Source of the DNA: Alcaligenaceae bacterium | GTDB lineage: Bacteria > Pseudomonadota > Gammaproteobacteria > Burkholderiales > Burkholderiaceae | Assembly (NCBI GenBank): GCA_947372575.1 | Contig: CANBUF010000155.1 | Span: 1-5,504, forward strand | DNA length: 5,504 nucleotides | Direction of reading: 5' to 3' | Shown: positions 1 through 5,504 of the stretch, in pieces | Layout: every line of letters begins with the position of its first letter | Numbering within the stretch: the first letter of the stretch is position 1 | Notes under the pieces: model-generated | Seen by the model: only the letters and a program-made list of their open reading frames with translations | What the model was told of the DNA's origin: nothing | The model's database searches: none | Translations under genes and position numbers: made by a program

Positions 1-13
1 TAGGCATACACAG

Positions 14-478
14 TCAGAGCAAGGGTGACACGCGGGTGGCACCTGGACCGCTCAGAACCTGAACACGTTGTTTCAACGTGATCAGGACATCTGACTCTTG
101 GGCAACACTGCGTATTTCGCCATTATCCAGACGAACTACGATTTCATAACCATCGGTTTGGCCTGTATGGTCTTCAGTTGTATCGCCTGAAAGGGTCCCA
201 AGTATCGCCCCACCCACCTGTGACAAGGAACGATCCGATCCTGAGGAGGCGTCAGTATGTGTCGCGACACGCTCCTCATTGAGAAAAATTGCACGCACAC
301 TGATCACCGTACCATTGCGGGCAATCTGCTCCCCCTGACCAGATCGGTAAGCGGCTGGGCCGGCTGATCCGGCATTTGGATTCGCGCACCCCGCGAGCAC
401 TGCTGCACAAATCAGCAGCATGCCATACGTGGGAGCGAATATTAAATGACGCCGACCAGACGCATAAACAGCAGTCAT
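14..478 (-). CDS. SlyB-like outer-membrane lipoprotein with reduced glycine zipper
   Basis: The 154-residue product has a lipoprotein signal: a positively charged n-region (GRRH, 8-11), a hydrophobic stretch (about 19-29, GMLLICAAVLA) and a lipobox LAGC with Cys31 as the expected lipidated residue. The mature part resembles the SlyB/Pcp family: GTVISVRAI (56-64) near the front, then GYEIVVRLDNG (110-120), SVAQESD (124-130) and QRVQVLSG...TRVSP at the end. In typical SlyB proteins the middle is a glycine-zipper membrane segment; here only GGAILGTLSGD (89-99) remains, surrounded by Ser/Asp/Thr-rich sequence. The residue after Cys31 is Ala, which does not suggest inner-membrane retention, so outer-membrane location is likely. 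The start at 478 is supported by AGAGG 7 bases upstream; the internal Met20 would leave no charged n-region. It lies 30 bases after the kinase gene. Family assignment is by eye, role unknown. Confidence 0.8.
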   Translation of the reverse strand: MTAVYASGRRHLIFAPTYGMLLICAAVLAGCANPNAGSAGPAAYRSGQGEQIARNGTVISVRAIFLNEERVATHTDASSGSDRSLSQVGGAILGTLSGDTTEDHTGQTDGYEIVVRLDNGEIRSVAQESDVLITLKQRVQVLSGPGATRVSPLL

Positions 479-485
479 CCTCTTA

Positions 486-490
486 CCTCT
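486..490 (-). promoter_or_regulatory. Ribosome-binding site of the lipoprotein gene
   Basis: AGAGG on the minus strand ends 7 bases before the ATG at 478, an ideal spacing. It supports the longer start with the charged signal-peptide n-region over the internal Met at codon 20. It is the best Shine-Dalgarno match in the window. Confidence 0.7.
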
Positions 491-508
491 GCAAGAAGCT
501 ATTAATCA

Positions 509-1450
509 TCAACCAGGCAAATGCAGACCGAACTGGGCATGCAGCTGAGCACTAATCTCGGCACGACTGGGCGCATGATTCTGCGGGCCACGTGAGGCAA
601 TCTTGATCGAACCCATCAGGTTGCCGAGTTTGCAGGCATCGCTCCAGCCCCAACCCAGAGTCAAGGCGTAGAGCAAACCTGCACGATGGGCATCCCCACA
701 CCCTGTGGGATCGACTACGCCAGCAGGTTGCACGGGGTCGATGTGTTCTTCGTGACCACCGGTATAAAGTGTTGCACCATTTGCGCCACGAGTGACGATC
801 ACTGCCTGCAGGTCTTGGGCTAGCTGGGCAATTGACTTACCCGTACGCTGCTCAACCACACTCGCCTCATAGTCATTGACACATAACACCTGCGCGAGCG
901 AGAGCATATGTTTGATGTCCTCGCCATCAAACAAGGGCATCGCCTGTCCAAGATCAAAAATAAATGGTGTGCCCTGAGCATGCAGCCGTTTAGCATGTGC
1001 CAACATCCCGGCTTTTGAGTCGGGCGCCACAATCGCCCAGGGAGCCTGTTGGCCACTCAAGTCATTCTCCGACGAGAACTCCATCGCACCAGGGTGAAAA
1101 GCAGTGATCTGATTATCATCCAGATCATTGGTAATAAAGCACTGCGCGGTTAACGTCTCTGGCACCACACGAATCATGCTGACATTAATACCCAGTTGCT
1201 CAAAGCGCTGGAGATAGTCCGAAGCATCTTCGCCAACTGTTGCGATTGGCAGGGGCTGACCACCCAGCAAATTCAGGTTGTAGGCAATATTGCCTGCGCA
1301 GCCACCGAACTCTCGACGCATGCGAGGCACCAGAAAAGAAACGCTCAGCGCATGGATGCGATCAGCGAGAATATGGTCTTTAAAACGTCCGTCAAATACT
1401 GCAATGGTATCGAATGCAACGGAACCACAAATCATTACGGGAGCGGTCAT
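509..1450 (-). CDS. PfkB-family carbohydrate/nucleoside kinase
   Basis: This 313-residue cytoplasmic kinase belongs to the ribokinase/PfkB superfamily, which phosphorylates sugars or nucleosides with ATP. Visible features are the N-terminal strand MICGSVAFDTI (6-16) with substrate-side Asp14, the first PfkB signature region REFGGCAGNIAYNLNLLGG (46-64), and the second signature VDPTGCGDAHRAGLL (246-260), where Asp253 is the expected catalytic base and GCG contributes to the anion hole. Length is normal for the superfamily. The substrate cannot be read from sequence; homologues in Burkholderiales are usually labelled adenosine kinase or carbohydrate kinase. Two start codons compete: ATG at 1456 and ATG at 1450. 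I choose 1450 because the TGAGG sequence lies 7 bases upstream of it but only 1 base from the ATG at 1456. The other start adds two residues (MS). Residue 255 is His where family members usually have Phe. Confidence 0.92.
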   Translation of the reverse strand: MTAPVMICGSVAFDTIAVFDGRFKDHILADRIHALSVSFLVPRMRREFGGCAGNIAYNLNLLGGQPLPIATVGEDASDYLQRFEQLGINVSMIRVVPETLTAQCFITNDLDDNQITAFHPGAMEFSSENDLSGQQAPWAIVAPDSKAGMLAHAKRLHAQGTPFIFDLGQAMPLFDGEDIKHMLSLAQVLCVNDYEASVVEQRTGKSIAQLAQDLQAVIVTRGANGATLYTGGHEEHIDPVQPAGVVDPTGCGDAHRAGLLYALTLGWGWSDACKLGNLMGSIKIASRGPQNHAPSRAEISAQLHAQFGLHLPG

Positions 1451-1456
1451 GCTCAT

Positions 1457-1462
1457 GCCTCA
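1457..1462 (-). promoter_or_regulatory. Ribosome-binding site overlapping the upstream stop codon
   Basis: Read on the minus strand the sequence is TGAGGC: the TGA is the stop codon of the DUF3426 gene and TGAGG also serves as a Shine-Dalgarno for the kinase gene. Spacing is 7 bases to the ATG at 1450 and 1 base to the ATG at 1456, which decides in favour of the 1450 start. The overlap suggests that ribosomes finishing one gene may help initiate the next. Confidence 0.65.
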
Positions 1463-2473
1463 AGGAAAAAATTTATCGAGTTGAAAACCATTAATCTGCA
1501 ATCCACTCACCGCAATTGGCAAGCTGAGATTGACTTCCTGCCCTGCTGCAAACGCCTGATCAACCAGGCTGGAGGGCAAATACTGATGTGGAGCGATCAT
1601 TTTACGTACGACAGTTGTGCCAGACGCATCCTTGAGCTCCAGCACCAGATGAGGCCAGGGCTGGCTCTTATCATACCGGTTACGCATGGTGAAGCGTAGC
1701 TTCAAATCGGTTGGCTGCCCGTCCTGCGCTTGCCCGCCCGCTTGCTGTAACGAAGAAGCATCGATCGAGATGCGCTCAAGATGGCGACTCAGAGACACCT
1801 CGCACCCGAGTCGTGCGCAGGCAACCATCATTAAAGGCTGGACAACAGGCACACGGGTGACGATCTCGTTGCGATACAGATAAAGGACTTGTGCGATCAA
1901 CGCCAGCAAAGCCAGAACGCTACCAAGGCTCCACAATACCCGCACAAGCATTTCGGGTGTCTGATCATCGCTCAAAAAGTCAGGCTGCGAACGATCAGCA
2001 CTCAGGAACGGCTCATGCACTCTGATTTCGCCACGCACAGCAGAAGGACTCACCGTCGATGCCTGCACAACACGCTCAGAGGGGTAATTATCTGAAAACA
2101 CCTGAGCTTGTGCATAGGCCGGCTCGGCCACAACTTGTGGATATTCAGGCTCAGCCACAAACGGAGGATATTCTGGCTCGGCCACAAAACCAGAGCTGGA
2201 CCTGCCACGCAATACCGCAGGCGCAGCATGATCCTGGACAACCGGAGACTGGGGCTCTTTGCGGATAGAGAAGTCAGCATTGGGTGGCGCTATGGGAGCA
2301 ACAGTCTGAGCTACCTTTTTTGTCAGCGTCGGCAACTCATTTTCAAGATGCGCAAAACCATCAAAAATTTTTGCACACTCGCCACATCTCACCAGACCAT
2401 CATGCAAGTTCAGCTGCTCTGTCGAAACAATAAAATCATTCCTGCAGGCGGGACAACGCGTGACGAGACTCAT
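1460..2473 (-). CDS. Zinc-ribbon and DUF3426 domain inner-membrane protein
   Basis: This 337-residue protein has an N-terminal MJ0042-type zinc ribbon: Cys7-x2-Cys10 (TRCPACRNDF) and Cys30-x2-Cys33 (VRCGECAKIF), all four ligands present. A long low-complexity linker (about residues 45-170) is rich in Pro, Ala, Glu and Val and contains three copies of a nine-residue repeat (96-122). One transmembrane helix follows at about 177-199 (LWSLGSVLALLALIAQVLYL), then a C-terminal DUF3426 domain with the typical CARLGC segment (Cys219, Cys224). The expected topology is zinc ribbon in the cytoplasm and DUF3426 in the periplasm; that is inferred from the single helix. The function of this family is not established. 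It begins 12 bases after prmA, with AGG 8 bases before the ATG, so it is probably co-transcribed with it. Family assignment is confident, role unknown. Confidence 0.9.
   Translation of the reverse strand: MSLVTRCPACRNDFIVSTEQLNLHDGLVRCGECAKIFDGFAHLENELPTLTKKVAQTVAPIAPPNADFSIRKEPQSPVVQDHAAPAVLRGRSSSGFVAEPEYPPFVAEPEYPQVVAEPAYAQAQVFSDNYPSERVVQASTVSPSAVRGEIRVHEPFLSADRSQPDFLSDDQTPEMLVRVLWSLGSVLALLALIAQVLYLYRNEIVTRVPVVQPLMMVACARLGCEVSLSRHLERISIDASSLQQAGGQAQDGQPTDLKLRFTMRNRYDKSQPWPHLVLELKDASGTTVVRKMIAPHQYLPSSLVDQAFAAGQEVNLSLPIAVSGLQINGFQLDKFFP
2108..2188 (-). repeat. Three tandem 27-base repeats coding for a nine-residue motif
   Basis: Three adjacent 27-base units lie at 2108-2134, 2135-2161 and 2162-2188. 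Units two and three agree at 22 of 27 positions, units one and two at 21 of 27 (counted by eye). Read on the minus strand they encode FVAEPEYPP, FVAEPEYPQ and VVAEPAYAQ in the linker of the zinc-ribbon/DUF3426 protein, just before its transmembrane helix region. Because the unit is a multiple of three, gain or loss of copies would keep the frame. Confidence 0.9.
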
Positions 2474-2485
2474 CGCTTCGGCCTG

Positions 2486-3388
2486 TCAGGGCTTTGTGCC
2501 TGCAAGGCATACCCAGCCATCGCGTGCCTGCCAGACGGACATGGGCAACCAGGGCGCATAGGCGGCAGCAACCTCCTGGGCCTGACGCTCAAGCACACCG
2601 GACAAAATCAGCTGTCCACCCGCACGCACCCTGCCTGCCAGCATGGGCGCGAGAACTTTGAGTGGATTAGAAAGAATATTTGCAACCACGACATCAAACT
2701 GACCATCCTGCAACCCATCGGGGAGCATCGCGTCTACCGTCACTTGATTCGCCAGGGCATTATCGCGGGTCGACTGGACAGCCTGCTCATCGATATCTAC
2801 ACCAACTGTTCGCGAGGCACCCAGCATCGAAGCGGCGATCGCCAGAATCCCGGAGCCGCAACCATAATCAAGGACCGTCGCCTGAGGCGGCAAACAATCT
2901 GCGAGCCACTCCAGGCATAAGTGCGTTGTGGGGTGGCTCCCAGTTCCAAACGCCAGACCTGGGTCGAGCTGAATGGCAATCCGACCCGGTTCAGGTGTGG
3001 CTGGCATCTGATCCGCATGCCAACTGGGCACAATCAGAATCCGCTCACCAACAGAAATCGGTCCAAACTGCGACTGCGTCAAACGTACCCAATCCGCGTC
3101 AGGAACATCCCTGAGATGTCGGGGCAAATCCTCAATCGGTCCAGTTTCCTGCAAGGCGGCCTCGAGCATTTGCTCGGGATCTGCACCGTCAGGCAATAAC
3201 ACCACCAGATGGTTGCGTGTCCAGGCTTGCGAGTTAGGCTCGCTGCCAGGTTCACCAAATAAAGGCTGTTCAGCTTCTGTATCAAGATCTGCATCTTCGA
3301 CCGAAACCGAAAGCGCACCCGCCTCAAGCAACGCATCCGAAAGTGACTCGGCAAAAGAACCCGGACACAGCAATACCAATTCACGCAT
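2486..3388 (-). CDS. prmA: Ribosomal protein L11 methyltransferase
   Basis: This 300-residue protein is a SAM-dependent methyltransferase that trimethylates amino groups on ribosomal protein L11. The N-terminal ~100 residues form the L11-recognition domain (MRELVLLCPG at the start, DADWVRLTQSQFGP at 97-110). The catalytic domain carries the PrmA hallmark LDPGLAFGTGSHPTT (141-155), the SAM-binding motif I VLDYGCGSG (172-180), the acidic VGVDID (195-200) and the NILSNPL motif (237-243), equivalent to the usual NILANPL. Length is normal for the family (E. coli 293). The ATG at 3388 has a GGA-type ribosome-binding site 7 bases upstream. It follows accC after 54 bases and precedes the DUF3426 gene by 12 bases. 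In E. coli, prmA is linked to panF and dusB rather than directly to accBC; the arrangement here is, from memory, common in Burkholderiales. No direct functional link with fatty-acid synthesis is implied by the sequence. Confidence 0.97.
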   Translation of the reverse strand: MRELVLLCPGSFAESLSDALLEAGALSVSVEDADLDTEAEQPLFGEPGSEPNSQAWTRNHLVVLLPDGADPEQMLEAALQETGPIEDLPRHLRDVPDADWVRLTQSQFGPISVGERILIVPSWHADQMPATPEPGRIAIQLDPGLAFGTGSHPTTHLCLEWLADCLPPQATVLDYGCGSGILAIAASMLGASRTVGVDIDEQAVQSTRDNALANQVTVDAMLPDGLQDGQFDVVVANILSNPLKVLAPMLAGRVRAGGQLILSGVLERQAQEVAAAYAPWLPMSVWQARDGWVCLAGTKP

Positions 3389-3442
3389 GACGTTTTCCGT
3401 TCATCCGGTTGACAAGCCCGGGTTGAGTCAGCACCGCACCGG

Positions 3443-4789
3443 TCAAGGACGGGCTGCCAGTTTTTGTTCGAGATAATGAATGCTGGTGCCACCTTCGACA
3501 AAGCGCGCATCGACCATCAATTCACGATGCAGGGCGATGTTGGTCTTGATACCATCGACCACCATTTCTGAGAGGGCGATGGTCATGCGTGCAACGGCCT
3601 GGGCACGCGTATCACCATAGGTGATGACCTTGGCAATCATCGAATCGTAATGGGGCGGCACAAAATAGCCATTGAATACATGGGAATCAATCCGCACCCC
3701 AGGACCACCTGGCGTATGCAGATTGGTAATGCGACCGGGGCTGGGCACAAACGTAAAGGGATCTTCAGCGTTGATGCGGCACTCTAGCGCATGCCCCTTG
3801 AAGACGATATCACGCTGGCGCAAAACGAATTTTTCACCAGCAGCAACACGGATCTGCTGCTGCACCAGGTCGATCCCGGTGATCAGCTCTGTCACAGGAT
3901 GCTCAACCTGAATGCGTGTGTTCATTTCAATGAAATAAAACTCGCCATTTTCAAAGAGGAATTCGAACGTACCCGCTCCGCGGTAGCCAATTTTGCGACA
4001 TGCCTCGGCGCAACGTTCACCAATTCGCTCAATGAGCTTGCGTGCAATACCTGGCGCTGGCGCCTCTTCGATTACTTTCTGGTGACGACGCTGCATGGAG
4101 CAGTCCCGCTCACCTAGCCATACCGCGTTACGTTCACCGTCTGCTAGCACCTGAATTTCGATGTGGCGCGGATTTTCAAGAAATTTTTCGAGGTAGACCT
4201 CGGGATTATTAAAGGCTGCACCGGCCTCTGCCTTGGTCATCGTGACAGCATTGAGCAAAGCGGCCTCTGTGTGCACGACACGCATGCCGCGTCCACCACC
4301 ACCACCCGCAGCTTTGATAATGACCGGATAACCGACCTCACGGGCCGTACGCAGAATTTCTGCGGGATCGTCAGGCAACGCACCTTCAGAACCAGGTACC
4401 ACAGGCACTCCCGCCTGGATCATTGCCTGCTTGGCACTGACCTTGTCGCCCATCAGACGAATCGACTCGGGACGCGGTCCGATAAAAACAAAACCGCTCT
4501 TTTCTACGCGGTCTGCAAAATCGGCATTTTCGGACAGAAAGCCATACCCAGGATGGATGGCCTCTGAGTCCGTGACCTCTGCAGCCGCGATAATCGCTGG
4601 CATATTGAGATAACTGTCGCGTGAGGCTGCGGGTCCGATACAAACTGACTCGTCGGCGAGCCGGACGTACTTTGCATCTCGGTCGGCTTCTGAGTGGACG
4701 ACCACAGTCTTGATGCCCATCTCGCGGCATGCACGCTGAATACGCAGCGCAATTTCGCCTCGGTTGGCGATCAGGATTTTTTCAAACAT
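3443..4789 (-). CDS. accC: Biotin carboxylase subunit of acetyl-CoA carboxylase
   Basis: This 448-residue ATP-grasp enzyme uses ATP and bicarbonate to carboxylate the biotin on AccB. It opens with [17 protein letters not shown], the classic biotin-carboxylase N-terminal domain, followed by [10 protein letters not shown] (79-88), the glycine-rich ATP lid [10 protein letters not shown] (161-170), [11 protein letters not shown] (228-238) and [13 protein letters not shown] (289-301). Residues known to matter in the E. coli enzyme fall at the same numbers: Lys116, Lys159, His209, Lys238, Glu276, Glu288, Asn290, Arg292 and Arg338. The length is almost the same as E. coli AccC (449), so the gene is intact. 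An in-frame TTG at 4798 would add three residues, but the ATG at 4789 matches the family N-terminus. No good Shine-Dalgarno precedes it. The accB stop and accC start sit in the string TGATATG, suggesting translational coupling. Confidence 0.98.
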   Translation of the reverse strand: MFEKILIANRGEIALRIQRACREMGIKTVVVHSEADRDAKYVRLADESVCIGPAASRDSYLNMPAIIAAAEVTDSEAIHPGYGFLSENADFADRVEKSGFVFIGPRPESIRLMGDKVSAKQAMIQAGVPVVPGSEGALPDDPAEILRTAREVGYPVIIKAAGGGGGRGMRVVHTEAALLNAVTMTKAEAGAAFNNPEVYLEKFLENPRHIEIQVLADGERNAVWLGERDCSMQRRHQKVIEEAPAPGIARKLIERIGERCAEACRKIGYRGAGTFEFLFENGEFYFIEMNTRIQVEHPVTELITGIDLVQQQIRVAAGEKFVLRQRDIVFKGHALECRINAEDPFTFVPSPGRITNLHTPGGPGVRIDSHVFNGYFVPPHYDSMIAKVITYGDTRAQAVARMTIALSEMVVDGIKTNIALHRELMVDARFVEGGTSIHYLEQKLAARP

Positions 4790-4790
4790 A

Positions 4791-5249
4791 TCAGGCAATC
4801 ACGAAAAGGGGCTGGCCGTATTCCACAGGCTCGCCGTTTTCAACCAGAATTTCTTTGATCACACCTGTTTTGTCCGCTTCGATTTCATTGAGGAGTTTCA
4901 TCGCTTCAATGATGCACAGTGGCTCGCCTTCTTTGACTGCCTGGCCAACCTGAACAAAAGCGGCTGCGCCAGGATTGGGGGCACGATAAAAGGTCCCGAC
5001 CATCGGCGATTTAACGGTGTGGCCGACAGGCGCAGCAGGTGGCATCGCCGCAGCAGTTGCGGCGGCCTCTGCTGCGGTAGGTGCTGGCGCGGGCGCGACC
5101 GGTGCGACTGCCGGTGCATACGCCACGGGCTGTACCGTCTGGGAAAACTTCACAATACGAACCTTGCCTTCACCTTCGGTAATTTCGAGTTCGGCAATGC
5201 CAGACTCTGCAACCAAGTCAATCAAGGTTTTCAGTTTTCTGAGATCCAT
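4791..5249 (-). CDS. accB: Biotin carboxyl carrier protein of acetyl-CoA carboxylase (BCCP)
   Basis: The 152-residue protein carries the biotin that shuttles carboxyl groups from biotin carboxylase (AccC) to the carboxyltransferase (AccA/AccD) in the first step of fatty-acid synthesis. Its N-terminus [12 protein letters not shown] and the [13 protein letters not shown] block are typical of bacterial BCCP. Residues about 40-75 form a flexible Ala/Pro-rich linker. The C-terminal biotinyl domain starts near residue 78 ([13 protein letters not shown]) and contains the biotinylation motif EAMKLLNEI, with Lys118 as the expected biotinylated lysine. The length is close to E. coli AccB (156 residues). 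The frame stays open upstream to 5369, but homology to MDLRKLK and a GGA-type ribosome-binding site 6 bases before the ATG support the start at 5249. It is followed after a single base by accC, the usual partner gene. Confidence 0.98.
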   Translation of the reverse strand: MDLRKLKTLIDLVAESGIAELEITEGEGKVRIVKFSQTVQPVAYAPAVAPVAPAPAPTAAEAAATAAAMPPAAPVGHTVKSPMVGTFYRAPNPGAAAFVQVGQAVKEGEPLCIIEAMKLLNEIEADKTGVIKEILVENGEPVEYGQPLFVIA

Positions 5250-5292
5250 AGTTATTCCGTAAAGTTTTTTAATGAAACAGTGCGTGATTGAC

Positions 5293-5504
5293 TCAGGCAG
5301 ACTGTACGTGTTGCGCGGCAAACCGCACTGCGGCCTCGTAGCCATGCGGACCAAGACCTGCCACCACACCTATCGCCAGATCGGACAAATAGGAATGATG
5401 ACGAAACGTTTCGCGCTGATAGACGTTTGAAAGATGCACCTCGACAAAAGGGATCTTGACTCCCGCCAGCGCATCACGGATTGCAACGCTGGTGTGGGTA
5501 TAGG
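5293..5504 (-). CDS. aroQ: 3-dehydroquinate dehydratase, type II (3' part only)
   Basis: This is the C-terminal 69 residues of a type II 3-dehydroquinase; the 5' end lies outside the window. The enzyme dehydrates 3-dehydroquinate to 3-dehydroshikimate in the cytoplasmic shikimate pathway leading to aromatic amino acids, and normally forms a dodecamer. The family is recognised from the block [12 protein letters not shown] at the truncated end and the block FVEVHLSN followed by RHHSYLSD and GLGPHGY. The His in THTSV and the His in EVHLSN match the substrate-binding/catalytic histidines of the family (His81 and His101 in the Mycobacterium tuberculosis enzyme, aligned by eye). Family members are about 145 residues, so roughly half is visible. 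The reading frame is open to the window edge and ends in TGA, 43 bases before accB. Identification is secure; only the N-terminus is unseen. Confidence 0.96.
   Translation of the reverse strand, partial: YTHTSVAIRDALAGVKIPFVEVHLSNVYQRETFRHHSYLSDLAIGVVAGLGPHGYEAAVRFAAQHVQSA

Larger units (their letters stand above)
14..5504 (-). other. Probable seven-gene transcription unit
   Basis: All seven genes share one strand, and the spacers in transcription order are 43, 1, 54, 12, 9 and 30 bases. None is long enough for a usual promoter plus leader, and none holds a GC-rich hairpin followed by a T-run. This supports a polycistronic unit from aroQ to the lipoprotein gene, possibly extending beyond both window edges. 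Internal promoters inside coding sequence, for example in the 3' end of aroQ ahead of accB, cannot be excluded. Confidence 0.6.

Noticed and set aside
1196..1699. A 167-codon open frame on the plus strand.
   Set aside because: It is antisense to the kinase and DUF3426 genes, has no recognisable motif, and spans the junction of two well-supported genes.
2108..2920. A 270-codon open frame on the plus strand.
   Set aside because: It lies antisense across the DUF3426 and prmA genes, which have clear family motifs; the translation is rich in Arg, His and Cys with no recognisable domain, as expected of a shadow frame.
3405..3436. Possible hairpin in the accC-prmA spacer (arms 3407-3413 and 3427-3435) as a terminator or attenuator.
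   Set aside because: The stem is only seven pairs with a two-base bulge and a 13-base loop, and no T-run follows in the direction of transcription.
5035..5110. GCN-rich repeat-like sequence in accB.
   Set aside because: It encodes the normal Ala/Pro linker of BCCP; the irregular repetition is explained by amino-acid composition.
5250..5292. Promoter in the 43-base AT-rich spacer between aroQ and accB.
   Set aside because: The spacer contains an A-run and a weak ribosome-binding site, but I cannot see a -35/-10 pair with proper spacing that stands out from background.
5250..5369. Longer accB product starting at 5369 (40 extra residues).
   Set aside because: The extension is read out of frame through the 3' end of aroQ, and the family N-terminus MDLRKLK starts exactly at 5249.

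Overview
The window is a compact run of seven genes, all read on the minus strand, so transcription runs from the high coordinates towards position 1. In transcription order they are the 3' end of aroQ (type II 3-dehydroquinase), accB (biotin carboxyl carrier protein), accC (biotin carboxylase), prmA (ribosomal protein L11 methyltransferase), a zinc-ribbon/DUF3426 membrane protein, a PfkB-family sugar or nucleoside kinase, and a small SlyB-like lipoprotein. Spacers between genes are 43, 1, 54, 12, 9 and 30 bases. No convincing internal terminator is visible, so the set probably behaves as one transcription unit whose main promoter lies beyond position 5504.

The order aroQ-accB-accC-prmA-DUF3426-PfkB kinase, together with the protein sequences, points to a betaproteobacterium of the order Burkholderiales. 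An Alcaligenaceae-type organism (the Bordetella/Alcaligenes/Advenella group) is my best guess from memory of gene order. The family-level placement is an inference and was not tested.

Functionally, the upstream half is housekeeping metabolism: the shikimate pathway (aroQ) and the first step of fatty-acid synthesis (accB and accC, biotin-dependent carboxylation of acetyl-CoA). The middle gene modifies the ribosome (prmA). The downstream half is less well understood: an inner-membrane zinc-ribbon protein of unknown role, a PfkB kinase of uncertain substrate, and an envelope lipoprotein.

The region looks ordinary and chromosomal. I see no mobile element, RNA gene, CRISPR array or sign of horizontal transfer, and no new system. 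The few points worth a second look are a 27-base in-frame tandem repeat in the DUF3426 gene, a SlyB-like lipoprotein whose glycine-zipper segment is largely missing, an unusual residue in the kinase's active-site signature, and tight stop/start arrangements that suggest translational coupling.
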